This document shows, piece by piece, positions 1 to 6,926 of a stretch of 29,926 nt of DNA. The position numbers were made by a program, and so were the translations under genes. Numbering within the stretch: the stretch's first letter is position 1; each line of letters opens with the position of its first letter. Source of the stretch: UBA11512 sp964623895 (GTDB lineage: Bacteria > Bacillota > Clostridia > Oscillospirales > CAG-272); assembly GCA_964623895.1 (NCBI GenBank), contig CAZUWA010000019.1, forward strand, positions 1-29,926, in the 5' to 3' direction. The notes under the pieces were generated by a model. That model saw nothing but the letters and a program-made list of their open reading frames with translations. It was not told the origin of the DNA and did no database searches.

Positions 1-11
1 AATGATTTCAT
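1..11 (-). CDS. Start of an unidentified leftward gene (partial)
   Basis: On the minus strand an ATG at 11-9 is preceded, 8 bases upstream, by a strong ribosome binding site GGAGG (20-24). Only three codons (Met-Lys-Ser) lie inside the window, so the product cannot be named. The call rests only on the start-site geometry. The gene would be divergent from valS, sharing the intergenic region at 25-167, in which I see no further gene. Confidence 0.45.
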
Positions 12-167
12 TGCAGTTTCCTCCAAATATATTTTTTAGATTTTCTGCAATATACCATACTGACTGTCTTTACCACTTATTTTCAAAACCTTCGTTATGG
101 CACATCATCATTTGCGGAAAAGTCCTTTTTGTTCGCTGAAAATCTCCTGTTTTTCTAAAAATAGTGA

Positions 168-196
168 TTGACAAGCAAAAAAAAATGTGATACAAT
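168..196 (+). promoter_or_regulatory. Sigma-A promoter of the valS T-box transcript
   Basis: TTGACA (168-173), a 17-bp spacer and TACAAT (191-196) make a near-perfect sigma-A promoter. The predicted transcription start is near 203, immediately before the first conserved T-box segment. Confidence 0.85.
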
Positions 197-203
197 CTTT
201 TTG

Positions 204-428
204 CATTGATGAGAAGGAGTACTTGTGTTGCAGTCTTCAGCGAGAAACGGTCGGTGAAAGGTTTCGGCAGAGCGCAGAAGGAAGGTCGTCTCGGAGCATT
301 CGGGAAGAAGAACGAAAGTTTTGTAGAGCCTGACGGTTGAACCGTTATCTCAAAAAGAGTGCCCGATCTTTCGGGAATTCAGGTGGTACCGCGCCTCCGG
401 CGTCCTGTATACGGACGGCGTTTTTTTT
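204..428 (+). promoter_or_regulatory. T-box riboswitch leader of valS with terminator
   Basis: This 5' leader senses uncharged tRNA and controls transcription read-through into the synthetase gene. Visible T-box landmarks are an AGTA-type motif just after the start (217-220), two adjacent GTC valine codons at 285-290 suitable as the specifier, and the T-box core AGGTGGTACCGCG at 381-393. A GC-rich hairpin follows (about 391-420) and runs into eight T residues (421-428), the intrinsic terminator. The TGGT bulge would pair with the ACCA end of tRNA-Val, whose discriminator base is A. The core is one G shorter than the usual AGGGTGGNACCGCG. Which of the two GTC triplets is read was not resolved. 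Confidence 0.9.
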
Positions 429-459
429 GTTTTGCAGAATAATGAAAGGAATGGATAAA

Positions 460-3099
460 ATGAGAAAAGAACTTGAAAAGACCTATAACCCCTCTGAAAT
501 TGAAGACCGGTTATACGCAGAATGGTGTGAAAAAAAATATTTCACCGCAAATCCGAAAGCAGGCGGAAAGCCATATACCATTGTCATTCCGCCGCCTAAT
601 GTAACAGGACAATTACACATGGGGCACGCCCTTGACGAGACCTTACAGGACATCCTTATTCGTTATAAGCGCATGCAGGGTTATAACACACTTTGGCTTC
701 CCGGCACAGACCATGCAGGCATTGCCACTCAGATCAAGGTCGAAGAGCATTTGCGCAAGACCGAAGGCATCTCTCGCTATGATCTCGGCAGAGAGAAATT
801 TCTTGAACGCGTATGGAATTGGAAGGGACAATACGGCAGTCGCATTATCAACCAATTGAAAAAACTCGGCTCTTCCTGCGATTGGTCAAGAGAACGCTTC
901 ACCATGGACGAAGGTTGCTCGAAGGCTGTCAAAGCGACTTTCTGTTCTCTTTATGAAAAGGGATTGATCTACCGCGGTCACCGCATTATCAACTGGTGTC
1001 CGAGATGCCTTACAGCCCTGTCCGATGCGGAGGTCAGTTACGAAGATCAAAAAGGTGCGTTCTGGCACATTCGCTATCCGGTTAAGGACAGTGATGAATT
1101 CTTAGAGATCGCAACCACACGACCTGAAACCCTCTTAGGAGACACCGCTGTTGCAGTGCATCCGGAGGATGAACGCTATGCACATCTTGTTGGCAAGGTG
1201 CTGATCCTACCGCTGGTCGAAAGAGAAATTCCTGTCGTGGCAGATGAATATGTTGAGAAGGATTTCGGTACGGGCTGCGTAAAGATCACCCCTGCGCACG
1301 ACCCGAACGACTTTATGGTCGGAGAAAGGCACAACCTTGAACAGATCAAAATCATGACAGACGAAGCCAAGATCGTGGAAGGTTACGGAAGATATTCCGG
1401 TATGGATCGCTACGAAGCGCGTAAAGCGATCGTTGAAGATCTGAAGGAACAGGGATATCTTGTAAAGATCGAGGACTATAACCACAACGTTGGTGTTTGC
1501 TACCGTTGCGGCACCACCGTTGAGCCGATGACGTCCGATCAATGGTTCGTTAAGATGGAACCTCTCGCCAAAGAAGCTATCCGTGTTGTGGAAGAAGGCG
1601 AGATTAAATTTGAGCCCGAGCGATTCTCAAAGATCTATTTACACTGGATGAACAACATCCGTGATTGGTGCATCTCACGTCAGCTTTGGTGGGGACACCG
1701 CATTCCGGCATTCTACTGCGATGACTGCGGCAAAATGGAAGTATCGGAAGAAGCAAGCGTTAAGTGTCCTTGTTGCGGCAAAGAAATGCGCCAAGAAAGC
1801 GATGTGCTCGACACTTGGTTCTCCTCTGCCCTTTGGCCCTTCTCAACGCTCGGTTGGCCCGATAACACAGAGGAACTGTCCTTCTATTACCCAACGACAA
1901 CCTTGGTCACCGGATATGACATCATCCCCTTCTGGGTATCGCGTATGATCGTTATGGGTATGGAAATGAAAAAGGAAAAGCCGTTTGAAACGGTATTCAT
2001 TCACGGCCTTGTCAGAGACGCACAAGGAAGAAAAATGTCTAAATCTCTCGGAAATGGTATTGATCCTCTTGAGATCATCGAAAAATACGGAGCAGACGCT
2101 CTGCGCTTTGCACTTGCAACCGGTAACAGTCCCGGAAACGATATGCGCTTCTCGGACGAAAAGATCGAAGCGGCAAAAAACTTCAACAACAAAATCTGGA
2201 ATGCCGCGCGCTTCGTTCTAATGAACCTCGATATCGAAAAGGTCACTCTTCCCGATCCTGTGGAATTAGAGACTGAGGACAAGTGGATCCTTTCACGTCT
2301 AAATACCATCACTGCCGAGGTCTGTGATAATCTCGACCACTACGAACTCGGTATCGCGCTTGCGAAAATGTATGACTTTATCTGGAATGAATTCTGCGAC
2401 TGGTATATCGAACTGCTCAAACCTCGCTTTGCCGACAAGGGTAGTAAGAGTAACCATGTGGCACAAAACACCATTTCATATGTTCTCTCACAAACGCTCA
2501 AACTACTTCATCCCTATATGCCCTTCATTACCGAAGAGATTCGTTCTTCCCTGCCGGAAGTCGAAGGGGATAATGCCGAGAGCATCATGATCGCAAAATA
2601 TCCCTCATTTAATTCCGCTTACTGTTTCAAAGAGGATGAAGAGCGGATGGGAAAATTGATTGACCTCATACGTGCCATCCGAAATCGCAGAGCGGAAATG
2701 AACGTTCAGCCGTCAAGAAAAACAAAGCTACTCATCGTCTCGGACAGAAGCGATGTCTATAACGAAAAAGCAAGCAAATTTCTTGTCAAACTGGCTTATG
2801 CTTCCGAAGTGGAATACCCCGCATCCTGTACGAACAGCAATACCGTTCAGATCGTCGCGGGCGGTGCGACCGTCTACATTCCGATGGGAGAACTCGTTGA
2901 CCTTGAAAAGGAAAAGGCAAGACTGAATGGCGAATGCAACAAGGTCGAAGGAGAGATCGGACGTCTTAAAGGAAAACTTTCCAACCAAAGCTTCCTTGCC
3001 AAAGCTCCGGCAGCTGTCGTGGAAGGCGAACAAGCAAAACTTGCAAAATATAAAGAACAGTTGGCACAGCTGAAGGAAGCGCTCGCCAAACTCGTATAA
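460..3099 (+). CDS. valS: Valine--tRNA ligase (ValRS)
   Basis: Cytoplasmic class I aminoacyl-tRNA synthetase that joins valine to tRNA-Val using ATP. The 879-residue product carries the HIGH-type signature HMGH at residues 53-56 after PPPNVTG, and the KMSKS loop at about residues 525-529. A CxxC...CPCC cysteine cluster (about residues 422-446) looks like a zinc knuckle next to the Rossmann core. The editing (CP1) domain lies between the two catalytic signatures, and the C-terminal ~70 residues form the tRNA-binding coiled coil expected of ValRS. In-frame ATGs at 442 and 451 exist, but GAAAGGA at 444-450 is correctly spaced for the ATG at 460 and overlaps the earlier ones, so 460 was chosen. 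Expression is controlled by the upstream T-box. The identification is very secure. Confidence 0.98.
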   Translation: MRKELEKTYNPSEIEDRLYAEWCEKKYFTANPKAGGKPYTIVIPPPNVTGQLHMGHALDETLQDILIRYKRMQGYNTLWLPGTDHAGIATQIKVEEHLRKTEGISRYDLGREKFLERVWNWKGQYGSRIINQLKKLGSSCDWSRERFTMDEGCSKAVKATFCSLYEKGLIYRGHRIINWCPRCLTALSDAEVSYEDQKGAFWHIRYPVKDSDEFLEIATTRPETLLGDTAVAVHPEDERYAHLVGKVLILPLVEREIPVVADEYVEKDFGTGCVKITPAHDPNDFMVGERHNLEQIKIMTDEAKIVEGYGRYSGMDRYEARKAIVEDLKEQGYLVKIEDYNHNVGVCYRCGTTVEPMTSDQWFVKMEPLAKEAIRVVEEGEIKFEPERFSKIYLHWMNNIRDWCISRQLWWGHRIPAFYCDDCGKMEVSEEASVKCPCCGKEMRQESDVLDTWFSSALWPFSTLGWPDNTEELSFYYPTTTLVTGYDIIPFWVSRMIVMGMEMKKEKPFETVFIHGLVRDAQGRKMSKSLGNGIDPLEIIEKYGADALRFALATGNSPGNDMRFSDEKIEAAKNFNNKIWNAARFVLMNLDIEKVTLPDPVELETEDKWILSRLNTITAEVCDNLDHYELGIALAKMYDFIWNEFCDWYIELLKPRFADKGSKSNHVAQNTISYVLSQTLKLLHPYMPFITEEIRSSLPEVEGDNAESIMIAKYPSFNSAYCFKEDEERMGKLIDLIRAIRNRRAEMNVQPSRKTKLLIVSDRSDVYNEKASKFLVKLAYASEVEYPASCTNSNTVQIVAGGATVYIPMGELVDLEKEKARLNGECNKVEGEIGRLKGKLSNQSFLAKAPAAVVEGEQAKLAKYKEQLAQLKEALAKLV

Positions 3100-3137
3100 T
3101 TTTTTGTTTCCATACCGAAAGCGACAATATTTTCGGC

Positions 3138-3183
3138 AACGACCCATTATCATGGTATCATACCGTGATAACGGGTCGTTTTT
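3138..3183 (+). terminator. Intrinsic terminator after valS
   Basis: A long hairpin has arms AACGACCC (3138-3145) and GGGTCGTT (3173-3180), extended inward by TTATCA/TGATAA and GGTA/TACC, and is followed by a short T run. It separates valS from the spoIIA operon. A second small inverted repeat (CCGAAA...TTTTCGG, 3116-3135) precedes it. I could not identify a convincing sigma-H promoter for spoIIAA in this gap. Confidence 0.85.
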
Positions 3184-3206
3184 CATCAAAGAAAGGATTT
3201 CTATCT

Positions 3207-3542
3207 ATGGAATGTGCAAAAGTATACAGCGAATACTGCAACAGCATTCTCTCCTTTAAGATCACCGGAGAGATCGATCACCATTCTGCCCCAAAAGTCA
3301 GGGAACAAATGGATAAAGATATCTTCTTTTTTCGCCCCAAATGCGTCATTTTGACACTCAGCGGAATCGATTTCATGGACAGTTCCGGACTGGGGTTAAT
3401 CTTAGGCAGATATACGAAGATCAGAGATCTCGGCGGTATCTTAAAAATCGAAGATCCCACAAAGGATATCGGAAAAATATTGAAACTCGCCGGTGTGGAC
3501 AAGTTGATCCCCATCATTTACAGCAACAAGAACACCATCTAA
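3207..3542 (+). CDS. spoIIAA: Anti-sigma F factor antagonist SpoIIAA
   Basis: STAS-domain protein of 111 residues. In endospore formers the dephosphorylated form binds SpoIIAB in the forespore and releases sigma F. The hallmark DSSGLG loop is at residues 58-63; the conserved serine there (59 or 60) is the site phosphorylated by SpoIIAB. Length and fold match the family (about 110-117 residues). An earlier in-frame ATG at 3165 lies inside the valS terminator hairpin, so the ATG at 3207, 9 bases after GAAAGGA (3191-3197), is the start. It is the first gene of a tight three-gene operon with spoIIAB (17-base gap) and sigF (7-base gap), which is the canonical spoIIA order. Confidence 0.95.
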   Translation: MECAKVYSEYCNSILSFKITGEIDHHSAPKVREQMDKDIFFFRPKCVILTLSGIDFMDSSGLGLILGRYTKIRDLGGILKIEDPTKDIGKILKLAGVDKLIPIIYSNKNTI

Positions 3543-3559
3543 GAAAGGAGCAAAGAAAA

Positions 3560-3991
3560 ATGATCAAAGCAGACAATCAATTCGAACTTTCCTTCCCCGC
3601 CCGCTCGGAAAATGAGGGATTTGCAAGGCAATGCGTCTCGGCTTTTCTGGCACGGTTAGATCCGACTGTGGCAGATCTGGCGGACATACGCACTGCCGTT
3701 TCAGAAGCCGTGACCAACTGCGTGGTGCACGGATATAAAGGCTTATCCGGCGGAATGGTCTACATAAATGCAAGAGTATTTGATGATCGGCGAGTGGTCA
3801 TACGCATCAAAGACAAAGGGTGTGGTATGGCAGATCCGGAAACCTGCAGATTGCCTCTTTACACTACCGATCAAAGCGGCGAGCGCGGCGGCATGGGTTT
3901 TGCCATCATGGAAAGTTTTACAGATCAAATGAAGGTCAAAACAGAAGTCGGCAAAGGAACGACTGTGACACTGATCAAAAAGCTGAAATGA
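3560..3991 (+). CDS. spoIIAB: Anti-sigma F factor / serine kinase SpoIIAB
   Basis: Cytoplasmic GHKL-family serine kinase of 143 residues that binds and holds sigma F inactive and phosphorylates SpoIIAA. The ATP-binding N box (SEAVTN, residues 48-53, catalytic Glu49 and Asn53), G1 box (DKGCGM, 85-90) and G2 box (GERGGMGFAIM, about 107-117) are all present. The start at 3560 is supported by AGAAAGGAG (3542-3550), which overlaps the spoIIAA stop. The reading frame is open further upstream, but that part only shadows spoIIAA. Partner and target genes flank it directly, so the identification is secure. Confidence 0.95.
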   Translation: MIKADNQFELSFPARSENEGFARQCVSAFLARLDPTVADLADIRTAVSEAVTNCVVHGYKGLSGGMVYINARVFDDRRVVIRIKDKGCGMADPETCRLPLYTTDQSGERGGMGFAIMESFTDQMKVKTEVGKGTTVTLIKKLK

Positions 3992-3998
3992 GGAAAAA

Positions 3999-4712
3999 AT
4001 GGCAGAAAGCGATATCAATCTTCTGCTACTTAAACGCATTGCCTCTGGAGATGAAGCCGCCCTTGAAGCATTGGTCGAAAAAAACATGGGGTTGGTCAAG
4101 AGCATTGCCTTGCGTTTTAAGGATCGCGGCACAGAATATGAAGACCTCGTACAGATTGGCGCACTCGGTATGATCAAAGCGGCACGCAATTTCGATTTTT
4201 CTTTTGGAACGGTCTTTTCCACCTACGCTGTTCCTCTGATCGCCGGTGAGATCAAGCGCTTTTTACGAGATGAAGGACCAATCAAAGTATCAAGAACCAT
4301 AAAAAAGTTGGCTAATGATGCTTTGAGAACACGTGAAGAGTTTGTTTTAAATGAAAACAGAGAACCCCATCTTTCGGAACTTGCCGCAATCCTTTCCTGC
4401 TCAGAGGAAGAACTTGCAACCGCATTGGATGCGGGCGCACCGGTGCGTTCGATCTTTGAAACATCCGGAAATGAGGAAGGGCAATTACTTGATTTTCTTG
4501 CTGACAAGGAGAACCCAATTGAAACTCTGACAGACAGACTTGCGCTCAAGGAAGCAATTGACACTCTTGAGGAAAGACACCAACAAATTGTATATCTGCG
4601 CTTTTACAAGGAACTTTCGCAAGAAGAAACCGGACGGGTTTTGGGACTTTCGCAAGTCAAAGTTTCAAGAGAGGAAAAAAAGATCATCAAGCAGTTAAAA
4701 AAATGTCTATAA
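3999..4712 (+). CDS. sigF: RNA polymerase sporulation sigma factor sigma F (SpoIIAC)
   Basis: Sigma-70 family factor of 237 residues that directs early forespore transcription. Region 2 is visible as EDLVQIGALGMIKAARNFD followed by FSTYAVPLIAGEIKRFLRD (about residues 48-90). Region 3 lies in the middle, and region 4 contains a helix-turn-helix (about residues 195-230, ending in a lysine-rich helix). It is the third gene of spoIIA, 7 bases after spoIIAB, with a GAGGA ribosome site overlapping the spoIIAB stop. SigG is a close paralogue, but position behind spoIIAA-spoIIAB makes sigma F the clear choice. The coding region is intact; mobile-element debris begins within three bases of the stop codon. 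Confidence 0.95.
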   Translation: MAESDINLLLLKRIASGDEAALEALVEKNMGLVKSIALRFKDRGTEYEDLVQIGALGMIKAARNFDFSFGTVFSTYAVPLIAGEIKRFLRDEGPIKVSRTIKKLANDALRTREEFVLNENREPHLSELAAILSCSEEELATALDAGAPVRSIFETSGNEEGQLLDFLADKENPIETLTDRLALKEAIDTLEERHQQIVYLRFYKELSQEETGRVLGLSQVKVSREEKKIIKQLKKCL

Positions 4713-4714
4713 CA

Positions 4715-4798
4715 ATCGAGTGGGAGAAATTTCTCTTGATTGAGAAATTCCGACTTCTCACACCACCATGCGTACCGTTCGGTACACGGTCCTACCGA
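4715..4798 (-). mobile_element. Group II intron 3' end remnant (domains V and VI)
   Basis: On the minus strand 4790-4765 folds into a domain-V-like hairpin: ACCGUG pairs with CAUGGU, a 2-nt CG bulge follows, then UACC/GGUA closes a GAAC tetraloop. It continues into GGTGTGAGAAG and a second hairpin (about 4752-4726) resembling domain VI. The sequence ends in CTCGAT at 4720-4715, a typical group II 3' end. The GGTGTGAGAG-like segment and the CTACTCGAT-like terminus are familiar from bacterial group II introns. The usual AGC triad near the domain V base reads GAC, so it is probably decayed. No reverse transcriptase gene or 5' intron domains are recognisable, so this is a truncated scar whose 3' junction lies 3 bp past the sigF stop. 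Confidence 0.7.
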
Positions 4799-4853
4799 TT
4801 TTAATACAATTAAAAAAGCCTTTTTCAGGGAGAAAACCGCCGAAAATGCATAA

Positions 4854-4898
4854 AACAAGGGCTTTCGAGGTCAAATACTGACTTCGGAAGCCCTTGTT
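4854..4898. repeat. 20-bp inverted repeat (hairpin) in the scar region
   Basis: Arms 4854-4873 and 4879-4898 pair over 20 positions around a 5-base loop (AATAC). The two non-Watson-Crick positions are U-G or G-U pairs only in plus-strand RNA, so a plus-strand transcript would fold perfectly. On that strand no T run follows; on the minus strand a short TTTTA follows. It could be a residual terminator downstream of sigF or paired element ends. The function is unknown. Confidence 0.6.
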
Positions 4899-4970
4899 CG
4901 CTGTGTTCAATTATAAATTTCTGCTGTTATTCTGAATGGCAGCACCATGGCTGTTAGCCTTGGAGGGTAG

Positions 4971-5216
4971 GGGAACCGTTACAAGATCGAGCATAAACTG
5001 ATCCGCCCTAGAATCCCTTGGCACAATGGCAAGGTCGAGAGAAGCCACAGAAACGACCAAGAGCGTTTTTACAACTATTTGAGTTTTTACTCGTTTGCCG
5101 ATCTTCAAGAGCAAATGAAACGTTTTTTGCGGCGTTCAAACAACATTCCGATGGCAGTTCTCGGTTGGAAGTCTCCGAATCAAAAGCAAAAGGAACTTGA
5201 AAGCTCAGGTATTTGA
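4971..5216 (+). pseudogene. C-terminal fragment of a DDE (rve-type) IS transposase
   Basis: The frame after an in-frame TAG at 4968 reads 81 codons to TGA 5214-5216. From about 4986 it shows the hallmark end of an IS3/IS481-type integrase-fold transposase: IEHKLIRPRIPWHNGKVER, then SHRNDQERFYNYLSFYSF and IPMAVLGWKSP. The HNGKVER segment carries the catalytic Glu of the DDE triad. The N-terminal HTH and both catalytic Asp regions are absent, and there is no start codon or ribosome site, so this is a decayed remnant. It lies between the group II intron scar and the small-gene cassette, on the opposite strand to both. Confidence 0.85.
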
Positions 5217-5437
5217 CCGCGCGTGAGAGTTCAACGAGCGTCTGCAATAGCGTTAACCGAATTCGTTACTTTTTTCTTGACTTTTTTGGTCTTACATCAT
5301 TGACAAAACTACAATTTTAGAATTTTTTTGATTTTTGGATTTTAACCAAAACAAAAGCACCTTCGAGGGTACGAAAGTACTCATAAAAGATATGTTTGAT
5401 TTACCACATATAGCTGCAGGATTTGCATTTGAATTGC
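5217..5437. other. AT-rich non-coding tail, possible IS right end
   Basis: No gene is seen here. The segment up to about 5314 ends in TTGACAAAACTACA (5301-5314); a TACA terminus after the transposase tail would fit an IS right end, but no matching left end was found. The rest (5315-5437) is AT-rich and leads to the 3' ends of the leftward small genes. No convincing terminator for those genes is visible. Confidence 0.35.
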
Positions 5438-5719
5438 TTATTGCGCTTCTAAATTTTCTTTTATGCTTTCAGGCGATTCCTCGGCATTAGAGTGGACATT
5501 AACACCCGATGTTAAATTTCTAATATTATCTTTTATCTCGTGAAGCGTTTGGATAATATCGGCAAAACCATACAGTAAACAACTGCTAATTATTGTTGCT
5601 ATGCAAACAACGAGCAGGACATAACTCCCACCGCTTGCGAGCACCATAATTGCGAATATGATTCCGCAGGTTGCTAATGTTCCAAAAAAAGCAGCTATCG
5701 CCTTTAATATTCCTACCAT
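5438..5719 (-). CDS. Small two-helix membrane protein, unknown function
   Basis: I do not recognise a named family. The 93-residue product has two hydrophobic segments (about residues 3-28 and 32-53), then an amphipathic stretch with YGFADIIQTLHEI and a polar, acidic C-terminus. The ATG at 5719 follows GAGG with 5-base spacing; a TTG one codon earlier is less likely. It is the last gene of a four-gene leftward set. Its second half resembles the product at 5766-6041 (see that entry), suggesting a pair of diverged paralogues. It is probably an inner-membrane protein with a cytoplasmic tail, inferred from sequence pattern only. Confidence 0.7.
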   Translation of the reverse strand: MVGILKAIAAFFGTLATCGIIFAIMVLASGGSYVLLVVCIATIISSCLLYGFADIIQTLHEIKDNIRNLTSGVNVHSNAEESPESIKENLEAQ

Positions 5720-5765
5720 CAATGCCTCGTCTCCCTTTTAATGATGATTTACAAAGCCTCGTTTG

Positions 5766-6041
5766 TTATTGAGAATTTGTTCGTGTGTTTTCCGCTATCT
5801 CGGCAGTTTTTTCTATCAGCTCACCGAAACCATACATCACAAAACTCCCTATCCAACAAAGGAAAGGAGCTACGAACGGCACGATGAGACCGACGATGAT
5901 TAGTTCATCCTCTGCTTCAACGATACTATATATGAGTAAGATAATACCGCCGACAAATGACGCAATCATAGAAATCCAGCAAACGATTTTTGCCGTAAGC
6001 TTTATTTTTCCGCCGATGTTAGTAAACATATTCTTGAACAT
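5766..6041 (-). CDS. Small two-helix membrane protein, unknown function
   Basis: A 91-residue product with two hydrophobic segments (about residues 17-42 and 47-70) separated by a short acidic loop (EAEDE), then YGFGELIEKTAEIAENTR. The post-membrane motif Tyr-Gly-Phe-x-x-x-Ile...Glu-Ile...Asn is shared with the neighbouring 93-residue protein, so the two are likely related. AAGGAG lies 8 bases before the ATG. Small proteins of this pattern next to zinc-ribbon proteins are, as I recall, common hypothetical proteins in Clostridia, but no function is known to me. The gene is co-directional with its neighbours, with gaps of 19 bases upstream and 46 bases downstream. Confidence 0.75.
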   Translation of the reverse strand: MFKNMFTNIGGKIKLTAKIVCWISMIASFVGGIILLIYSIVEAEDELIIVGLIVPFVAPFLCWIGSFVMYGFGELIEKTAEIAENTRTNSQ

Positions 6042-6060
6042 AGTTGTTCTCCTTATTGAT

Positions 6061-6504
6061 TTATAAAGTCGCGGATTCGTTGCTCGTATTCAGTCTCATC
6101 GGGTTTGGCAACCTTTGCGTAGCTTGAATATTCTCTTCTTTCGTTCTAATTCGTGCATTGTCGAATGCAATCAGAACAATCCACAGTAGAATGCTCAAAA
6201 TGAATACACCAAGGCTGCTCATTGCCACTATCGAACTCATCTGAACCCCTTCCACCGTACCGACAGTCGACATCACTATAAACGAAACAATGACCGATAT
6301 GATGCTTGCAAGAATAAGGCAAGGCATTACCTTACCAAGAATTTTTTCTTTTCGCCGTGCTTTCTCCCGCATCCGTTGAATTTCGTCAAGAGCTTCAAAA
6401 GGAATAGGCGGCGGTACAAACGATTGATGTTTGTTTCCACAAGCAAAGCATTTTGTTGCATCATCCGGCAACACAGAACCGCAATGTTCACACCGTACTA
6501 ACAT
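6061..6504 (-). CDS. Zinc-ribbon membrane protein, unknown function
   Basis: A 147-residue product. Residues 4-23 form a rubredoxin-like zinc ribbon (CEHCG...CFACG, two CxxC pairs). A proline-rich linker (PPPIP) and a basic coiled stretch (about residues 38-58) follow, then two hydrophobic helices (about 60-80 and 90-115) and a polar tail. This is a common architecture for clostridial hypothetical proteins: cytoplasmic zinc ribbon tethered to the membrane. It begins two bases after the stop of the preceding gene without an obvious ribosome site, so it is probably translationally coupled to it. The function is unknown. Confidence 0.75.
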   Translation of the reverse strand: MLVRCEHCGSVLPDDATKCFACGNKHQSFVPPPIPFEALDEIQRMREKARRKEKILGKVMPCLILASIISVIVSFIVMSTVGTVEGVQMSSIVAMSSLGVFILSILLWIVLIAFDNARIRTKEENIQATQRLPNPMRLNTSNESATL

Positions 6505-6506
6505 GG

Positions 6507-6896
6507 TTAGTTGGATGCCGGGGGAACGGGGATTTTGACCTGCTTATAAGTGAATCCAATCTCGATTTTTTCATCAAGCCTCGGAATAACATACATTGTA
6601 TTTGCAGGTTCAATTGCTTTGCAGAATTCATCAGTCTTGTAGACATTGAGTTCATCGGCAATAATTCTGAGGCACAATGTCGTACCCGTCAGTCCATCAA
6701 ACTCTAAAGTCACTTCCGCATCCGGACAATCAGCCTTGACAAATTTAATAATCCGGTTTGCAGACCGAATTGCTTCTCCATATCTGGGAATATTAAGCAT
6801 AGTGACTGTATTCTGGGGAATTTTTCCCAATAGCCCCATAAGTTCGTTGAGTGCCGCATCTGTTTCGGGGTCGAATTCGTAATCGTCTTCGTGCAT
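6507..6896 (-). CDS. Hypothetical soluble acidic protein
   Basis: A 129-residue acidic product with no membrane segment or known motif that I recognise. The N-terminus is strongly acidic (HEDDYEFDPETD), the middle looks alpha/beta, and the end is proline-rich (VPPASN). The ATG at 6896 sits just after AAAGGAAG. An upstream in-frame alternative start would precede that ribosome site and is less likely. It is the first gene of the four-gene cassette, 30 bases after the yesL-like gene, and it may be transcribed with the operon that starts at dnaX. Confidence 0.7.
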   Translation of the reverse strand: MHEDDYEFDPETDAALNELMGLLGKIPQNTVTMLNIPRYGEAIRSANRIIKFVKADCPDAEVTLEFDGLTGTTLCLRIIADELNVYKTDEFCKAIEPANTMYVIPRLDEKIEIGFTYKQVKIPVPPASN

Positions 6897-6926
6897 ATTC
6901 TTCCTTTCCATAACGTCAGACAAACA

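Noticed and set aside
337..459. Longer N-terminus for ValRS from 337
   Set aside because: This stretch is the T-box core and terminator, not coding; the ribosome site at 444-450 fits the start at 460.
4713..5437. Intact reverse transcriptase or transposase gene in the scar region
   Set aside because: Only a 3' intron end and a transposase tail with an upstream stop are present; all frames are short.
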